Shown here: positions 36,257 through 44,799 of the stretch, piece by piece
How the letters are laid out: each line of letters opens with the position of its first letter
How positions within the stretch are numbered: position 1 is the stretch's first letter
DNA from: Pseudomonadales bacterium
GTDB lineage: Bacteria > Pseudomonadota > Gammaproteobacteria > Pseudomonadales > JANQJO01
Assembly (NCBI GenBank): GCA_028281605.1
Contig: JANQJO010000058.1
Coordinates: 1 to 55,628 of the forward strand
DNA length: 55,628 nucleotides
Direction of reading: 5' to 3'
Program-made: the position numbers and the translations under genes
The notes under the pieces: model-generated
Database searches by the model: none
The model's input: only the letters and a program-made list of their open reading frames with translations
What the model was told of the DNA's origin: nothing

Positions 36257-37753
36257 TCAGTCGCTTTTTAAGCTAATCGAAAAAATACGTAATACAGAAG
36301 GATTTTTCCAAAGTAAAATCAAAGCAAAAAAAACACTCATCAAAGTCACCCATAACAAGCGGTCAATCTGAAACCAAAAATCTTGTTTCGCGACTATATT
36401 ATTGTCAACACCATTAAGGCCCATCAAAACAACGTACCCAACGCCCACTAGCAGAACCATCAGCGCTCCCCCCCACCTCGTATAATCCAATTGAAAAGCC
36501 ACCTTAGATTTAACTCTAAATACCATACTCAGCAACATAATCAAACCAGAACCAACCAAAGCAACCGCAGCCCACTTGAGCTCCATCCCCATACTGGCTA
36601 TCAGCACAATCAAACCCAGACTAACCAAACTACCTAAGACATTGGGCAAAACAAGTACATGGGTACGGCAATCAATTTGCGCACCATTGGCAACTAAATT
36701 AGTCAATACACGACACAACTCAATCATACCACCCAGCATCACAAAAACACCGACCGCTGCATACTGCTGATCAACGAATAAACATAATAACGCCTGTGCC
36801 GTTAATAGAGTAGCTGTCGCTAAAATCAAATAAATCGGCCCTAAGGCATTAATCAAATCAGACAAAGCCAAAGCCTTGTTTTGAACTGAATCTGCCACAC
36901 TAATACGCTTAAGAAAGATGGGGTTAACAAACTGTAAAGCCAAAGTCTCAAACAAGCCCCATAATTGAGCGGCCAAAGTCAAACCCACAACAGCGTATCC
37001 TACTTGTTCTAAGCCCCAATAGTGGGTCATCACAAGCCTATAACCACTGATGTGCATCCAAATAAAAAAAGTCGAAACCGCTAAAGGTAAACAATATTGC
37101 TTAAGCGCCTTACGTCCTATCAAAGGAATTCGACGCTGTAGCTGATTTTGCACTCTTAATTTAGGCTCATGGCACTTTAAAAACTTAAATGCAATTACAG
37201 CACCTAAAGCCATTCCAACACATTGCCCAAAATACCAACTCACCGCCGTCTGTGATTTCTTTGTCAATAACCACGCACACAGCAAACCCATACAAACACT
37301 AAGAGTCGCGCACAACACGGATATAGCACGATAACCTAAGATATTCAAGGTCGGAATCCAGGTTGTATTCAAGTTCACTGCCAGTATCATCAAAACTACC
37401 ACTCCTGAAATCACACTCACTTGAAGAAAAGTCATTGGTTCAGTATAAAAAAACCAAATACAAGCCAAAGCCCCCCCTATAAAAGAAACCAATAATACAT
37501 AAAAGATATAGTTATTCATGCGAACAAAGAAAGTACCTTGTTTCCACCATTGATGAGTATGACGGTTCACGTATTGGCCAATAGGGTTCATTAAAAACAA
37601 ACCACAAAAGGTTTGAAAAGACAGGAATAAAGCCAACAGCCCATATTGTACGGGAGATAATATTTGGGTGCTAATACGAATCGCCAACAAAGCAACAACC
37701 GCTGCCAATAAACGCCCTAACACCAGCCACAAAAAATCTCGGGCAACACTCAC
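36257..37753 (-). CDS. Polysaccharide flippase-like membrane protein (MOP superfamily)
   Basis: This 498-residue protein has about 12-14 hydrophobic segments and starts MSVARDFLWLVLGRLLAAVV, then LAIRISTQILSPVQYGLLAL, the typical first helices of Wzx-like oligosaccharide or lipid-linked sugar flippases. Such proteins move undecaprenyl-linked glycans across the inner membrane. No glycosyltransferase genes flank it directly. It occupies the place downstream of tssL where tssM would be expected; the 114-base gap to tssL suggests separate transcription. The substrate cannot be inferred. Confidence 0.82.
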   Translation of the reverse strand: MSVARDFLWLVLGRLLAAVVALLAIRISTQILSPVQYGLLALFLSFQTFCGLFLMNPIGQYVNRHTHQWWKQGTFFVRMNNYIFYVLLVSFIGGALACIWFFYTEPMTFLQVSVISGVVVLMILAVNLNTTWIPTLNILGYRAISVLCATLSVCMGLLCAWLLTKKSQTAVSWYFGQCVGMALGAVIAFKFLKCHEPKLRVQNQLQRRIPLIGRKALKQYCLPLAVSTFFIWMHISGYRLVMTHYWGLEQVGYAVVGLTLAAQLWGLFETLALQFVNPIFLKRISVADSVQNKALALSDLINALGPIYLILATATLLTAQALLCLFVDQQYAAVGVFVMLGGMIELCRVLTNLVANGAQIDCRTHVLVLPNVLGSLVSLGLIVLIASMGMELKWAAVALVGSGLIMLLSMVFRVKSKVAFQLDYTRWGGALMVLLVGVGYVVLMGLNGVDNNIVAKQDFWFQIDRLLWVTLMSVFFALILLWKNPSVLRIFSISLKSD

Positions 37754-37867
37754 AGGTTATACCCCACTGCGGCCAAAGAGTCACTTTTTTTATATAAAGC
37801 ATTCACAAAATTGCAAGACCTGTGATTAACATCAAGCTGACACGCTGTTTCACTCTGACTCACACTC

Positions 37868-39190
37868 CTAAAACTCAGGTCTTAACATCACCTCTACTCT
37901 ACGATTTAACGCCCGATTCTCAGGTGAAGTATTGGCCCATAAAGGTTCACGAGCCCCTTTGCCTTGCACCGCTTGGATACGCTCTTTTCCTACAACAAGA
38001 ACTAAGAGATCAGCTACAACCTGAGCCCGCGCTTGGGCAAGATGATCGTTAGAAGAAAAACGTACCGAGCGCATCGGGATATTATCAGTATGGCCATAAA
38101 TAAAAATACGACCCGATGTTTGCCCTAAAGCCTGCGCTAGCCGCTGCACAACCAACTCACTACCAACCTTAAGCGCAGCTTGACCTGAAGCGAAAAAATC
38201 ATCCCCCTGCAAGACAACGACTTCAAACCCTCCTTGCTCTTGTATTCTGAGTTGCTCAGCCTCTATTTCTGGAGCCAACACTTCAGCCAAGCGCTTTTGC
38301 GTAGACGAAAGTTGTAATTGATTAATAGGAATCACTCTACTGAGTCGATTAAGCTCAATCACCCCAGGATCTGATAAAACATCCAATTTATACGATAAAC
38401 CAAGATAAATCACAAACAACAAACAAGCCATCAAAGCCAATATAGTCCATAGAGGTACAGCCTGTACTAGACGGCTTTGCTCTGTTTCTAAACCCTGCCA
38501 GTGCACTGAAAGCCCCGTTTCAACAGGGCCTCTAATACTTCGTATCACCGTCAATACCCTTTGGCGAATACCTGTCAACTCAGTCGTACCCTGACGATGT
38601 ATCTTATATTTGCCACAAAACCCTAAACACAACAATACATACAACAGTTCTAACAAATACAATTTTTTGTGAGCATCTTGCATCAGTTTATCTAACACTA
38701 AAAAAAACCGCTCACCACCCCAAGCTTGCTTATGAAAGTGACTAAGCAACGTTTTATCTACCCACAAGCTCTGTTCACCCCATGGAGTCGACAAAACTTT
38801 TTCATCCACAAAAGCACACAATACATAACGTGCAATCAACACATCACTGCGATCAATACCCAATTGCTCGACACGCTGTTCGAAAGCTTCGACAGCTAGA
38901 ACCAAGTCTTCAAATAACTGAACAGGGTTATCATAATGAGAATTTTTACGCAGTACTTGTTCTATAGATAACACATTAAAAGCACTACTGACCAAAGGAT
39001 TAATACTATTGAACTGATCTAAACTAGGCAGTAGCCCCTGAAAAGACTGTTGTTCATGACCAGCGCGTGTCGACTCGCTTATCTGTGGACTAGAGTCAGA
39101 AGATGATATAGCAGCCCTACCACCGAATCTTGGACGAATCACGGTTTGATTGATACCAGCTGTGTCATAAGAGTCATCAGAAGTCATCAA
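37868..39190 (-). CDS. tssL: T6SS membrane-complex protein TssL with OmpA-like domain
   Basis: TssL (DotU/IcmH-like) forms the T6SS membrane complex with TssM and TssJ. Of 440 residues, about 60-230 are the cytoplasmic DotU domain (IARYVLCAFVDEKVLSTPWG is characteristic), one membrane segment lies near 248-268 (TILALMACLLFVIYLGLSY), and a C-terminal OmpA/MotB-like peptidoglycan-binding domain (about 330-438) has IFIYGHTDNIPMRS and NRALNRRVEVML. This extended TssL form is common in Pseudomonas-type systems. Its ATG overlaps the tssK stop by four bases. Confidence 0.95.
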   Translation of the reverse strand: MMTSDDSYDTAGINQTVIRPRFGGRAAISSSDSSPQISESTRAGHEQQSFQGLLPSLDQFNSINPLVSSAFNVLSIEQVLRKNSHYDNPVQLFEDLVLAVEAFEQRVEQLGIDRSDVLIARYVLCAFVDEKVLSTPWGEQSLWVDKTLLSHFHKQAWGGERFFLVLDKLMQDAHKKLYLLELLYVLLCLGFCGKYKIHRQGTTELTGIRQRVLTVIRSIRGPVETGLSVHWQGLETEQSRLVQAVPLWTILALMACLLFVIYLGLSYKLDVLSDPGVIELNRLSRVIPINQLQLSSTQKRLAEVLAPEIEAEQLRIQEQGGFEVVVLQGDDFFASGQAALKVGSELVVQRLAQALGQTSGRIFIYGHTDNIPMRSVRFSSNDHLAQARAQVVADLLVLVVGKERIQAVQGKGAREPLWANTSPENRALNRRVEVMLRPEF

Positions 39191-40521
39191 CTTGTCCTAC
39201 GAATGACCCAAAACTCCAACTCTAAGTTAGGCATGTCACCTACGCAATGTATGGCAAAACCGCTGGAGGTTTTGGCATCAGGCCAATAAGAGGACTGACG
39301 ATCTAACTGAAAATACACATAACCTTGATGCAAAGGAATTTCACGCGGCACCACCGGCAGCTGTATTAAAGGAATACCTTTTACTCCCCATTTCAATAAA
39401 TCTCGAATATTTTCAATAGAGCCCACACGAGACTGGTTGAGAAAATCTGTAGAAAGCTTCTCATTAGGAAGACTTGCTTTAACCGCCAACACAAAATCAC
39501 AAGGATACATAGCGCGATCAGGCATTAACACACGGCGCACACCGTGTACTGGAGCATCAATCGAAAGTTCTTCAGCCGTAGGCACAAAAATCCTCGCCAA
39601 GGACTCACGCAACAACATCATCACGGGTGCAAAACTGGATTCCAAGTCATCGTGACAATAGACAACCTCATTAAAACCTTTAACAGCTGTACCTTCGCGG
39701 GCAAAAATACCCAGTTCACCCGCCAAACCAATTAAAGTACGATACAATAACTCTGGATGTAAGGGTTTCATACGGCTCAAGTGCTGCAACACCGGCAAAA
39801 TACGACTCAAGCTCAAAGCCATCATAAAGTCTCTAAATTCGGCTGCATGCGCCGCAACACCGGCTTGATGCTCTGATAAAACCTGCACACGGCTTGAAAC
39901 CATACCCAACACCTCTTCTAACAAACTACTAAGCTGCAAACAACTGTGACAATCGAGCATAGGTGGCACATAATCATCTTGCAAACGCACTTCACCATTC
40001 GCCCCACATTCCGCTACAGATAAGACCCCTAAAGTGGTATAGTGCTCTGTAGACTCAGTCTCTAACTTTAGGCTCACATTCACCCTGGCGATCTGCATCT
40101 CAATTTGATTCTGCACACCAGTCACAACATCAGGTACCGTTTGCTCAGCCAGTCGATAACGGTGTAAAGTATCTTGTACACTCTGGCTCAACTGCAATCC
40201 ACCTGCTTTTTGAATGGGCAAAGCCAAAAATATTTTAAAGTTTTGCTGCCCCTTAGGCAGATCAAGAGGCGCGGGCAATTGATTGGCCTCAGTCAAATGA
40301 AAAGGCGTGCCATCTGGAAATAAACCAGAAGCCGACAACAATCCCACTTTACCAATATTTAAAAGAGCCGTATCAATTTTAACCGCGAAAAAACCCCAAG
40401 CATAAGGAAGCATCTGATACTTAGCACATATAAAATTTTCCAAGTAACGCTCTTGCTGTTGAAAATGCTGTGGTTGCAAAAACAAACCTTCACTCCACAA
40501 CACTTTATCGTTCAAACTCAT
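39187..40521 (-). CDS. tssK: T6SS baseplate protein TssK
   Basis: TssK trimers connect the T6SS baseplate to the membrane complex. The 444-residue protein begins with the family signature VLWSEGLFLQPQHFQQ. Further conserved blocks are the LLRESLARIFVP region and the C-terminal VYFQLDRQSSYWPD. It shares one base with tssJ and four with tssL, so the three are translationally coupled. Confidence 0.96.
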   Translation of the reverse strand: MSLNDKVLWSEGLFLQPQHFQQQERYLENFICAKYQMLPYAWGFFAVKIDTALLNIGKVGLLSASGLFPDGTPFHLTEANQLPAPLDLPKGQQNFKIFLALPIQKAGGLQLSQSVQDTLHRYRLAEQTVPDVVTGVQNQIEMQIARVNVSLKLETESTEHYTTLGVLSVAECGANGEVRLQDDYVPPMLDCHSCLQLSSLLEEVLGMVSSRVQVLSEHQAGVAAHAAEFRDFMMALSLSRILPVLQHLSRMKPLHPELLYRTLIGLAGELGIFAREGTAVKGFNEVVYCHDDLESSFAPVMMLLRESLARIFVPTAEELSIDAPVHGVRRVLMPDRAMYPCDFVLAVKASLPNEKLSTDFLNQSRVGSIENIRDLLKWGVKGIPLIQLPVVPREIPLHQGYVYFQLDRQSSYWPDAKTSSGFAIHCVGDMPNLELEFWVIRRTS

Positions 40522-41021
40522 TAAAATAAAAGTCCTTTTTCTTTAACTATATTCAGCATGGCAGCTCGATCAGTTATTAAAATTCTAGCTTGGTAGTCAT
40601 TAGAACCTTTTTCTGGTAACGACTCAACCACCAGCCAAGTTGCATGAGCAATATCTTGAAATCCTGCAACCACTGCTAAATAACGAGCTTCTTTTGTAAT
40701 CTTAAGTGTCAATTCATGGCTTTGGCCTGGCTTAATTTGCACCCTTATTTTCTTAAGCACCACCTCTGGCCAAGCCAACTCGTCAACCTCGCTGACGGTA
40801 AAATAATCGGCTGCTAAAAATTCATGCTTCTTAGCCAACAACAACAAGGTCACGGTCACAGGAGAAGGCTCTCCCTCGGCATCAGGGTTAGCACCAACAC
40901 TGGTGACTACTTCAGTACTCAATGTGTAACGGCTGTCTTTACCTTGACCCTGAATAGCGCACGCAAACAGTTGGCACACGAGTGCAATCATAAAGATAAT
41001 AGTCACTATTATTTTTTTCAA
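40521..41021 (-). CDS. tssJ: T6SS outer-membrane lipoprotein TssJ
   Basis: TssJ anchors the T6SS membrane complex in the outer membrane. The signal peptide MKKIIVTIIFMIALVCQLFA ends in a lipobox with Cys21. The mature domain is a transthyretin-like sandwich: VTVTLLLLAKKHEFLAADYF, a VQIKPGQSHELTLKI strand and ARYLAVVAGFQDI, the last being the best-known TssJ motif. At 166 residues its length is normal. It follows tagH by three bases. Confidence 0.94.
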   Translation of the reverse strand: MKKIIVTIIFMIALVCQLFACAIQGQGKDSRYTLSTEVVTSVGANPDAEGEPSPVTVTLLLLAKKHEFLAADYFTVSEVDELAWPEVVLKKIRVQIKPGQSHELTLKITKEARYLAVVAGFQDIAHATWLVVESLPEKGSNDYQARILITDRAAMLNIVKEKGLLF

Positions 41022-41024
41022 TAC

Positions 41025-42248
41025 TTAAACTCCCTCAAACTCCCTACCCTCTGCTGTAGCTTTAATATGAGCTTGTTTGTGCTGCGCAATTTGCTCTTCA
41101 TACACTTTAGAAAAAGTTTCACCAAATAACTGAGTAAAACAACGCTCAGGGTTTTGCACCAACGAGGCATAATATTCACTGTAACGTTCCCAGGCACTTT
41201 CTTTTTTGATTAGGCTTCTCCACCCTTGCGCAGTTCGTAACTCTAGTTGGGTCGCCAAAGTCTCAGGATCAAAAGCCGCTAACATCGCTCTAAAAGCTGC
41301 CTTCATACTGATCATCAACACATCTTGATGAGCATGCAGATCTGCAAAAGCCTCCCTATAAGCCGTCAGCGCATCCAAGTATCCTTCTTGGGCACTCTGA
41401 TTAAACAGTTTACTGAAAGCTTCTCGTACGTTTGGCGCAAACTTCAAAGGGTTATTATCATACCTCTGCACTGTCGTCATAGACAAACGAAATTGGTTAC
41501 GAAATTGGTTACGATCTGATAAAGCTTGAATCAGCTCATCAGTCATCTCTCGAAAAACAAGCCCTAGCAGTTGTGGAGAAGGAGCAGGCTGTGTTGGCTC
41601 CAATCCCATCATCCGTAAAAATTCAGTAAACCCTTCTTCGGGATTGGTTTCTTTTTGCTCAAACGGTTCGGGCGTTGTAGCAGCTGCCACGTTATCATCG
41701 TGTACCGCACAGGTCTTGATCTCTCCCCAATTTTCTGGAATATCAATGGAGGGCAAATCACCTGTTAAACACTGCCCAGCCGCCTCCCCCTGCTTTGTAG
41801 ACACTGCATCAGCGCCAGACTGCGCTATGCCTAATATATCCAAGGGATCGACCGTCTCCTGAACCAGAGCTGAACTCTGCGGCTGGTGATTTACTGGAGC
41901 TTCTTGTATCAGCGTAACTTTAAACTCAAAGTCCCCCATTTGTATCAAATCACCCTCCTGCAACATAACACGATTACCTCTACCCAATGGAGCAAGAGCA
42001 CCATTCAGATAGGTCCCATTAGCGCTGGTATCAATAAGAAAATAATGACCGTCTGAATACTCTATCAAGCAATGCATGCGCGAAAGAAATCCAGATGTAT
42101 CCGGTAAAACCCAATCATTTTTATCCGGATCACGTCCAATCATCCAACGACAGTCTTTACTTTCTGAAGCGAATGTTTTCACAGGGCAAGGTACTTTATA
42201 AGCAAACTTGCCCTCGGCACTGAGCACTAATTTAACAGCTAACAACAT
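41025..42248 (-). CDS. tagH: FHA-domain T6SS protein TagH
   Basis: TagH/Fha proteins bring phosphothreonine-dependent regulation to T6SS assembly. The FHA domain spans about residues 25-105: MIGRDPDKNDW with Gly38-Arg39, SRMHC with Ser56 and His59, and TSANGTYLNG. The C-terminal half (about 215-395) is the TagH domain, with FAPNVREAFSKLFNQSAQEG and SYFSKVYEEQ-like motifs near the end. It is the first gene of tagH-tssJ-tssK-tssL, so the promoter must lie in the repeat-filled spacer upstream. No PpkA-type kinase or PppA-type phosphatase gene is in the window. Confidence 0.93.
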   Translation of the reverse strand: MLLAVKLVLSAEGKFAYKVPCPVKTFASESKDCRWMIGRDPDKNDWVLPDTSGFLSRMHCLIEYSDGHYFLIDTSANGTYLNGALAPLGRGNRVMLQEGDLIQMGDFEFKVTLIQEAPVNHQPQSSALVQETVDPLDILGIAQSGADAVSTKQGEAAGQCLTGDLPSIDIPENWGEIKTCAVHDDNVAAATTPEPFEQKETNPEEGFTEFLRMMGLEPTQPAPSPQLLGLVFREMTDELIQALSDRNQFRNQFRLSMTTVQRYDNNPLKFAPNVREAFSKLFNQSAQEGYLDALTAYREAFADLHAHQDVLMISMKAAFRAMLAAFDPETLATQLELRTAQGWRSLIKKESAWERYSEYYASLVQNPERCFTQLFGETFSKVYEEQIAQHKQAHIKATAEGREFEGV

Positions 42249-42422
42249 GACTATAATCTATACTCTACATCGATCATATGCTTACCTTTTATACAAACAA
42301 CCCAACAAAATGCTAACAGTTTTTTATAGTGAATGCACTAGCAAATAACACGCAATCGATGACCTTATGCTAGTGAGGCTGAATTAAATGGTTTCGCCCA
42401 CTACCGAAGCATTGTTTTAAAG

Positions 42423-42486
42423 AAACAGCCATGAGCGATGCGATTTTCGTCACCCTAGGTGATGAAAATCGCATTTTCACGGTAAA
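42423..42486 (-). repeat. Repeat family B, copy 2
   Basis: A 64-base unit in reverse orientation, from AAACAGCCATGAGCGATG to TTTTCACGGTAAA, with the palindrome GCGATTTTCGTCACCC/TAGGTGATGAAAATCGC. Its palindrome arms differ from copy 1 at paired positions (GC for AT), which preserves the stem. Confidence 0.87.
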
Positions 42487-42702
42487 ATAAATATCGAATT
42501 ATTCTGGATCTTGCTATAACATGCCACATTATTTTTAATATGCCGATGATATTATATCAGTTTTTAGAAAAAAGACACCAACACATAAAAAAATATCTAT
42601 GGAGAAAAGAAAAATTTTTCTCTTGAAAAGAATACAACATAAAATTACAACAATTGATTATCAATAAAAAATTTCAATAACGCGTAATGAAGGTAAATTC
42701 TG

Positions 42703-42818
42703 TTTTATTAGAAATGCTCACGAAATAACTTTAACATTTAGAGCGGATGCATGTTTGAGCGAAGCGAGTTCAGCAGCGGAAAATGTTAAAGTTATTTCGT
42801 GAGCATTTCTTAATAAAA
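42703..42818. repeat. Repeat family D, copy 1 (116-bp palindrome with 38-base core)
   Basis: The arms at 42703-42739 and 42781-42818 are inverted copies, nearly perfect over about 36 bases, differing by one extra A. The 38-base core at 42741-42778 starts GAGCGGATGCATGTTTGAGC and ends GTTCAGCAGCG. The arms contain TTATTTCGTGAGCATTTCTT, a diverged family A sequence. The core recurs at 55564-55601 between entirely different arms. Confidence 0.85.
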
Positions 42819-42905
42819 ACTAACGAATCCATTGCTGTTAATACACTAACACCAAATCAAGTTTTGATTTTAGAAAAAATCCCAGTCTCCTAGATAAACC
42901 AGAAT

Positions 42906-42927
42906 TTATTTCGTGCTCGTTCCTTAA
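42906..42927 (-). repeat. Repeat family A, copy in the tagH upstream region
   Basis: The plus strand reads TTATTTCGTGCTCGTTCC then TTAA, a full match to the consensus. No gene ends next to this copy. Confidence 0.75.
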
Positions 42928-42989
42928 TAACAGATTAATCCATGACCGACTCTTTTAACCCTCTGTTGACTTGGTAGAGGAAATCGGGT

Positions 42990-44651
42990 TTGATAGGGAT
43001 ATACCCTTATACTGTCATTAGAAAAACAAACAATAATTATCCCAACATGGATACCTTAATGAATATTTTTTCTTCGGTAGAATGCATCTTGGCAATTATG
43101 GGGCTTACCCTTACTGGAGTTGCATTTATGTTCAATGTATATTGTAGGCGTGTAGATAAGAGAGAAGCTGTTATAAAAAGCGAGAAGGATTTGAACAAAA
43201 TTTTAGAAGAAATTACAACAAAAAAAGGTAGGTGGGAAGCTAGAGCAAGTAAATTTTATAATACACGTTTGAACAATTTTATATTATTCTTGAATGACTT
43301 CTTTGGCAATCAAAAACAGATACCAGACCACCCAAAGTGGTGGATAGAGCTTCTGAGCTATTATACAGTAAAAAGCTTTACACGATCACTTTTTTTAGCA
43401 TTCTTTTACCCTCTCATTTCAGTAGCATGTGTGTGGATTATCAACTCCAATGCATATCTAGGAGATTTAAGGTTGTTACCAACCTGCTCGCCATTTTGGT
43501 TAAGACCATTAATTTTCCTAATAATATTAGCAAGCCTATTTGCTTCGTATAAATCTTACATCACTAACAAAGCACATTATTTTTTTGCTGCTGTGTCTGT
43601 TTTTGTTTTTGGTGCCATAGTAATTGCTATTACTGTTCCCAATGGCGGTGCTTTTGCTGGTGCTTTTGCTGATATTGGTGCCATTGCCATTGTTGGTGCC
43701 ATTGCTGGTGCTATTGCTGGCTCTACTATCAATTTTAATATTAATGTGATTACAGGTGTTGCAACTGTTGTCGTTGTTGGTATCTTAAGTATTGTAGGTG
43801 CAGTAGTTGCTATAGATTCAGTTATTAGTATCAGTATCGTAAATCGTACTATTGCTATCATTGGTGCTGGGGTATGCAGTCTTTTTGTAATGTTTTTACA
43901 ATACCGCATGCGCAAGAAAAATAAAGAAGAATTATTTTGGATCACATTTATATCAGCAATGTTGATTACATTATTAGCTATTAATCATATCTTACCTGAT
44001 ATTACTAATAACAAAGCATCAAGATCTATCATAATATTTATGATAACTCTTCCCATAATCAATGCGTTTTTCGATTGGCTGTCTGTTGGCTTTACTAGAT
44101 TCCTTTTAAATCATCAACACCAAGGAAATTTTAAAAAAAAATTAATTTTACTTGCCATAGATCTATTTGCAGCCTTTATTTTCTTATGTTTTTTAGTTAT
44201 GGCAATGATACTTTTTTTCAAAGCAATGAATTATTCTGCTGAATTGTCAGTTAATAATGCTCAATGGCTAAATATCAATGAGATAATTAACCAGATGAAA
44301 AAGGAAAACCCGAGCAATCCAGGCCCACCTTACTGGCTATATCTCACTGTACTTTCAACTTTTATACCAACACTAATCCATATTGTGGTGGCAAGCTGTA
44401 GCGTATTTACTCTCATGACTTTTAGAGAAGATCATTGTATAAAAATCATGAAACATCTTACTGATTATAATAAAACTAAATCTACAATAGCTTTACAAGA
44501 AGCTGCTAAGGAAATAGAGTTTCCTTACTTTGTGGGGTCTTCTTACACTCTACTGTTTTGGATTATAATCTCTACAGCCGGATATTTTTATATTTCAATG
44601 CCTAGATTTCTTATGGATTTTTCTGATATGATAAACAGCTGGGGAGCTTGA
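42990..44651 (+). CDS. Orphan multi-pass membrane protein (553 aa)
   Basis: I do not recognise this protein. After a cytoplasmic-looking start it has about 12 hydrophobic segments, including a low-complexity run rich in Ala, Gly and Ile (AFAGAFADIGAIAIVGAIAG near residue 230) encoded by near-repetitive DNA, and a charged soluble loop at about residues 55-105 (KSEKDLNKILEEITTKKGR). The TTG start at 42990 has AGAGGA upstream; the ATG at 43047 (MDTLMNIFSSVE) is an alternative without a good ribosome site. The gene is very AT-rich, stands alone, and ends beside a family A repeat. Transferred origin is likely. Confidence 0.7.
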   Translation: MIGIYPYTVIRKTNNNYPNMDTLMNIFSSVECILAIMGLTLTGVAFMFNVYCRRVDKREAVIKSEKDLNKILEEITTKKGRWEARASKFYNTRLNNFILFLNDFFGNQKQIPDHPKWWIELLSYYTVKSFTRSLFLAFFYPLISVACVWIINSNAYLGDLRLLPTCSPFWLRPLIFLIILASLFASYKSYITNKAHYFFAAVSVFVFGAIVIAITVPNGGAFAGAFADIGAIAIVGAIAGAIAGSTINFNINVITGVATVVVVGILSIVGAVVAIDSVISISIVNRTIAIIGAGVCSLFVMFLQYRMRKKNKEELFWITFISAMLITLLAINHILPDITNNKASRSIIIFMITLPIINAFFDWLSVGFTRFLLNHQHQGNFKKKLILLAIDLFAAFIFLCFLVMAMILFFKAMNYSAELSVNNAQWLNINEIINQMKKENPSNPGPPYWLYLTVLSTFIPTLIHIVVASCSVFTLMTFREDHCIKIMKHLTDYNKTKSTIALQEAAKEIEFPYFVGSSYTLLFWIIISTAGYFYISMPRFLMDFSDMINSWGA

Positions 44652-44662
44652 ATTTTTAATAT

Positions 44663-44682
44663 TTAGGAACGAGCACGAAATG
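44663..44682 (+). repeat. Repeat family A, copy at the 3' end of the 553-codon gene
   Basis: TTAGGAACGAGCACGAAATG begins 11 bases past the stop codon and is in the same sense orientation as at gspE, the Smr gene and the giant gene. Confidence 0.7.
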
Positions 44683-44729
44683 AAAAAGATTTGCATTTTT
44701 TTCCATGAATGGGTATTGTGAAAACCTGC

Positions 44730-44759
44730 ATTTACACACAATTTAAATTACATACTCCA
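44730..44759. repeat. Possible degenerate arm of repeat family C
   Basis: GCATTTACACACAATTTAAA followed by TTACATACTCC resembles the right arm of family C (GCATTTACACAAAATTAATT then AAACTCCC). No second arm is seen. As at the window start, a family A copy lies near it. Confidence 0.4.
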
Positions 44760-44799
44760 CATACAGATCAAGCATCAATCATAACTACAACACATCGCA

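Larger units (their letters stand above)
42249..42989. other. Repeat-filled intergenic region upstream of tagH
   Basis: The 741 bases between divergent tagH and the 553-codon gene hold copies of three repeat families: B at 42423-42486, D at 42703-42818 and A at 42906-42927. I found no gene. The tagH promoter should lie in the first part of this region, but no clear -35/-10 pair was identified. Confidence 0.7.

Noticed and set aside
43577..43945. Minus-strand 122-codon frame within the membrane-protein gene
   Set aside because: It is the antisense shadow of the low-complexity Ala/Gly/Ile-rich segment and has no independent support.
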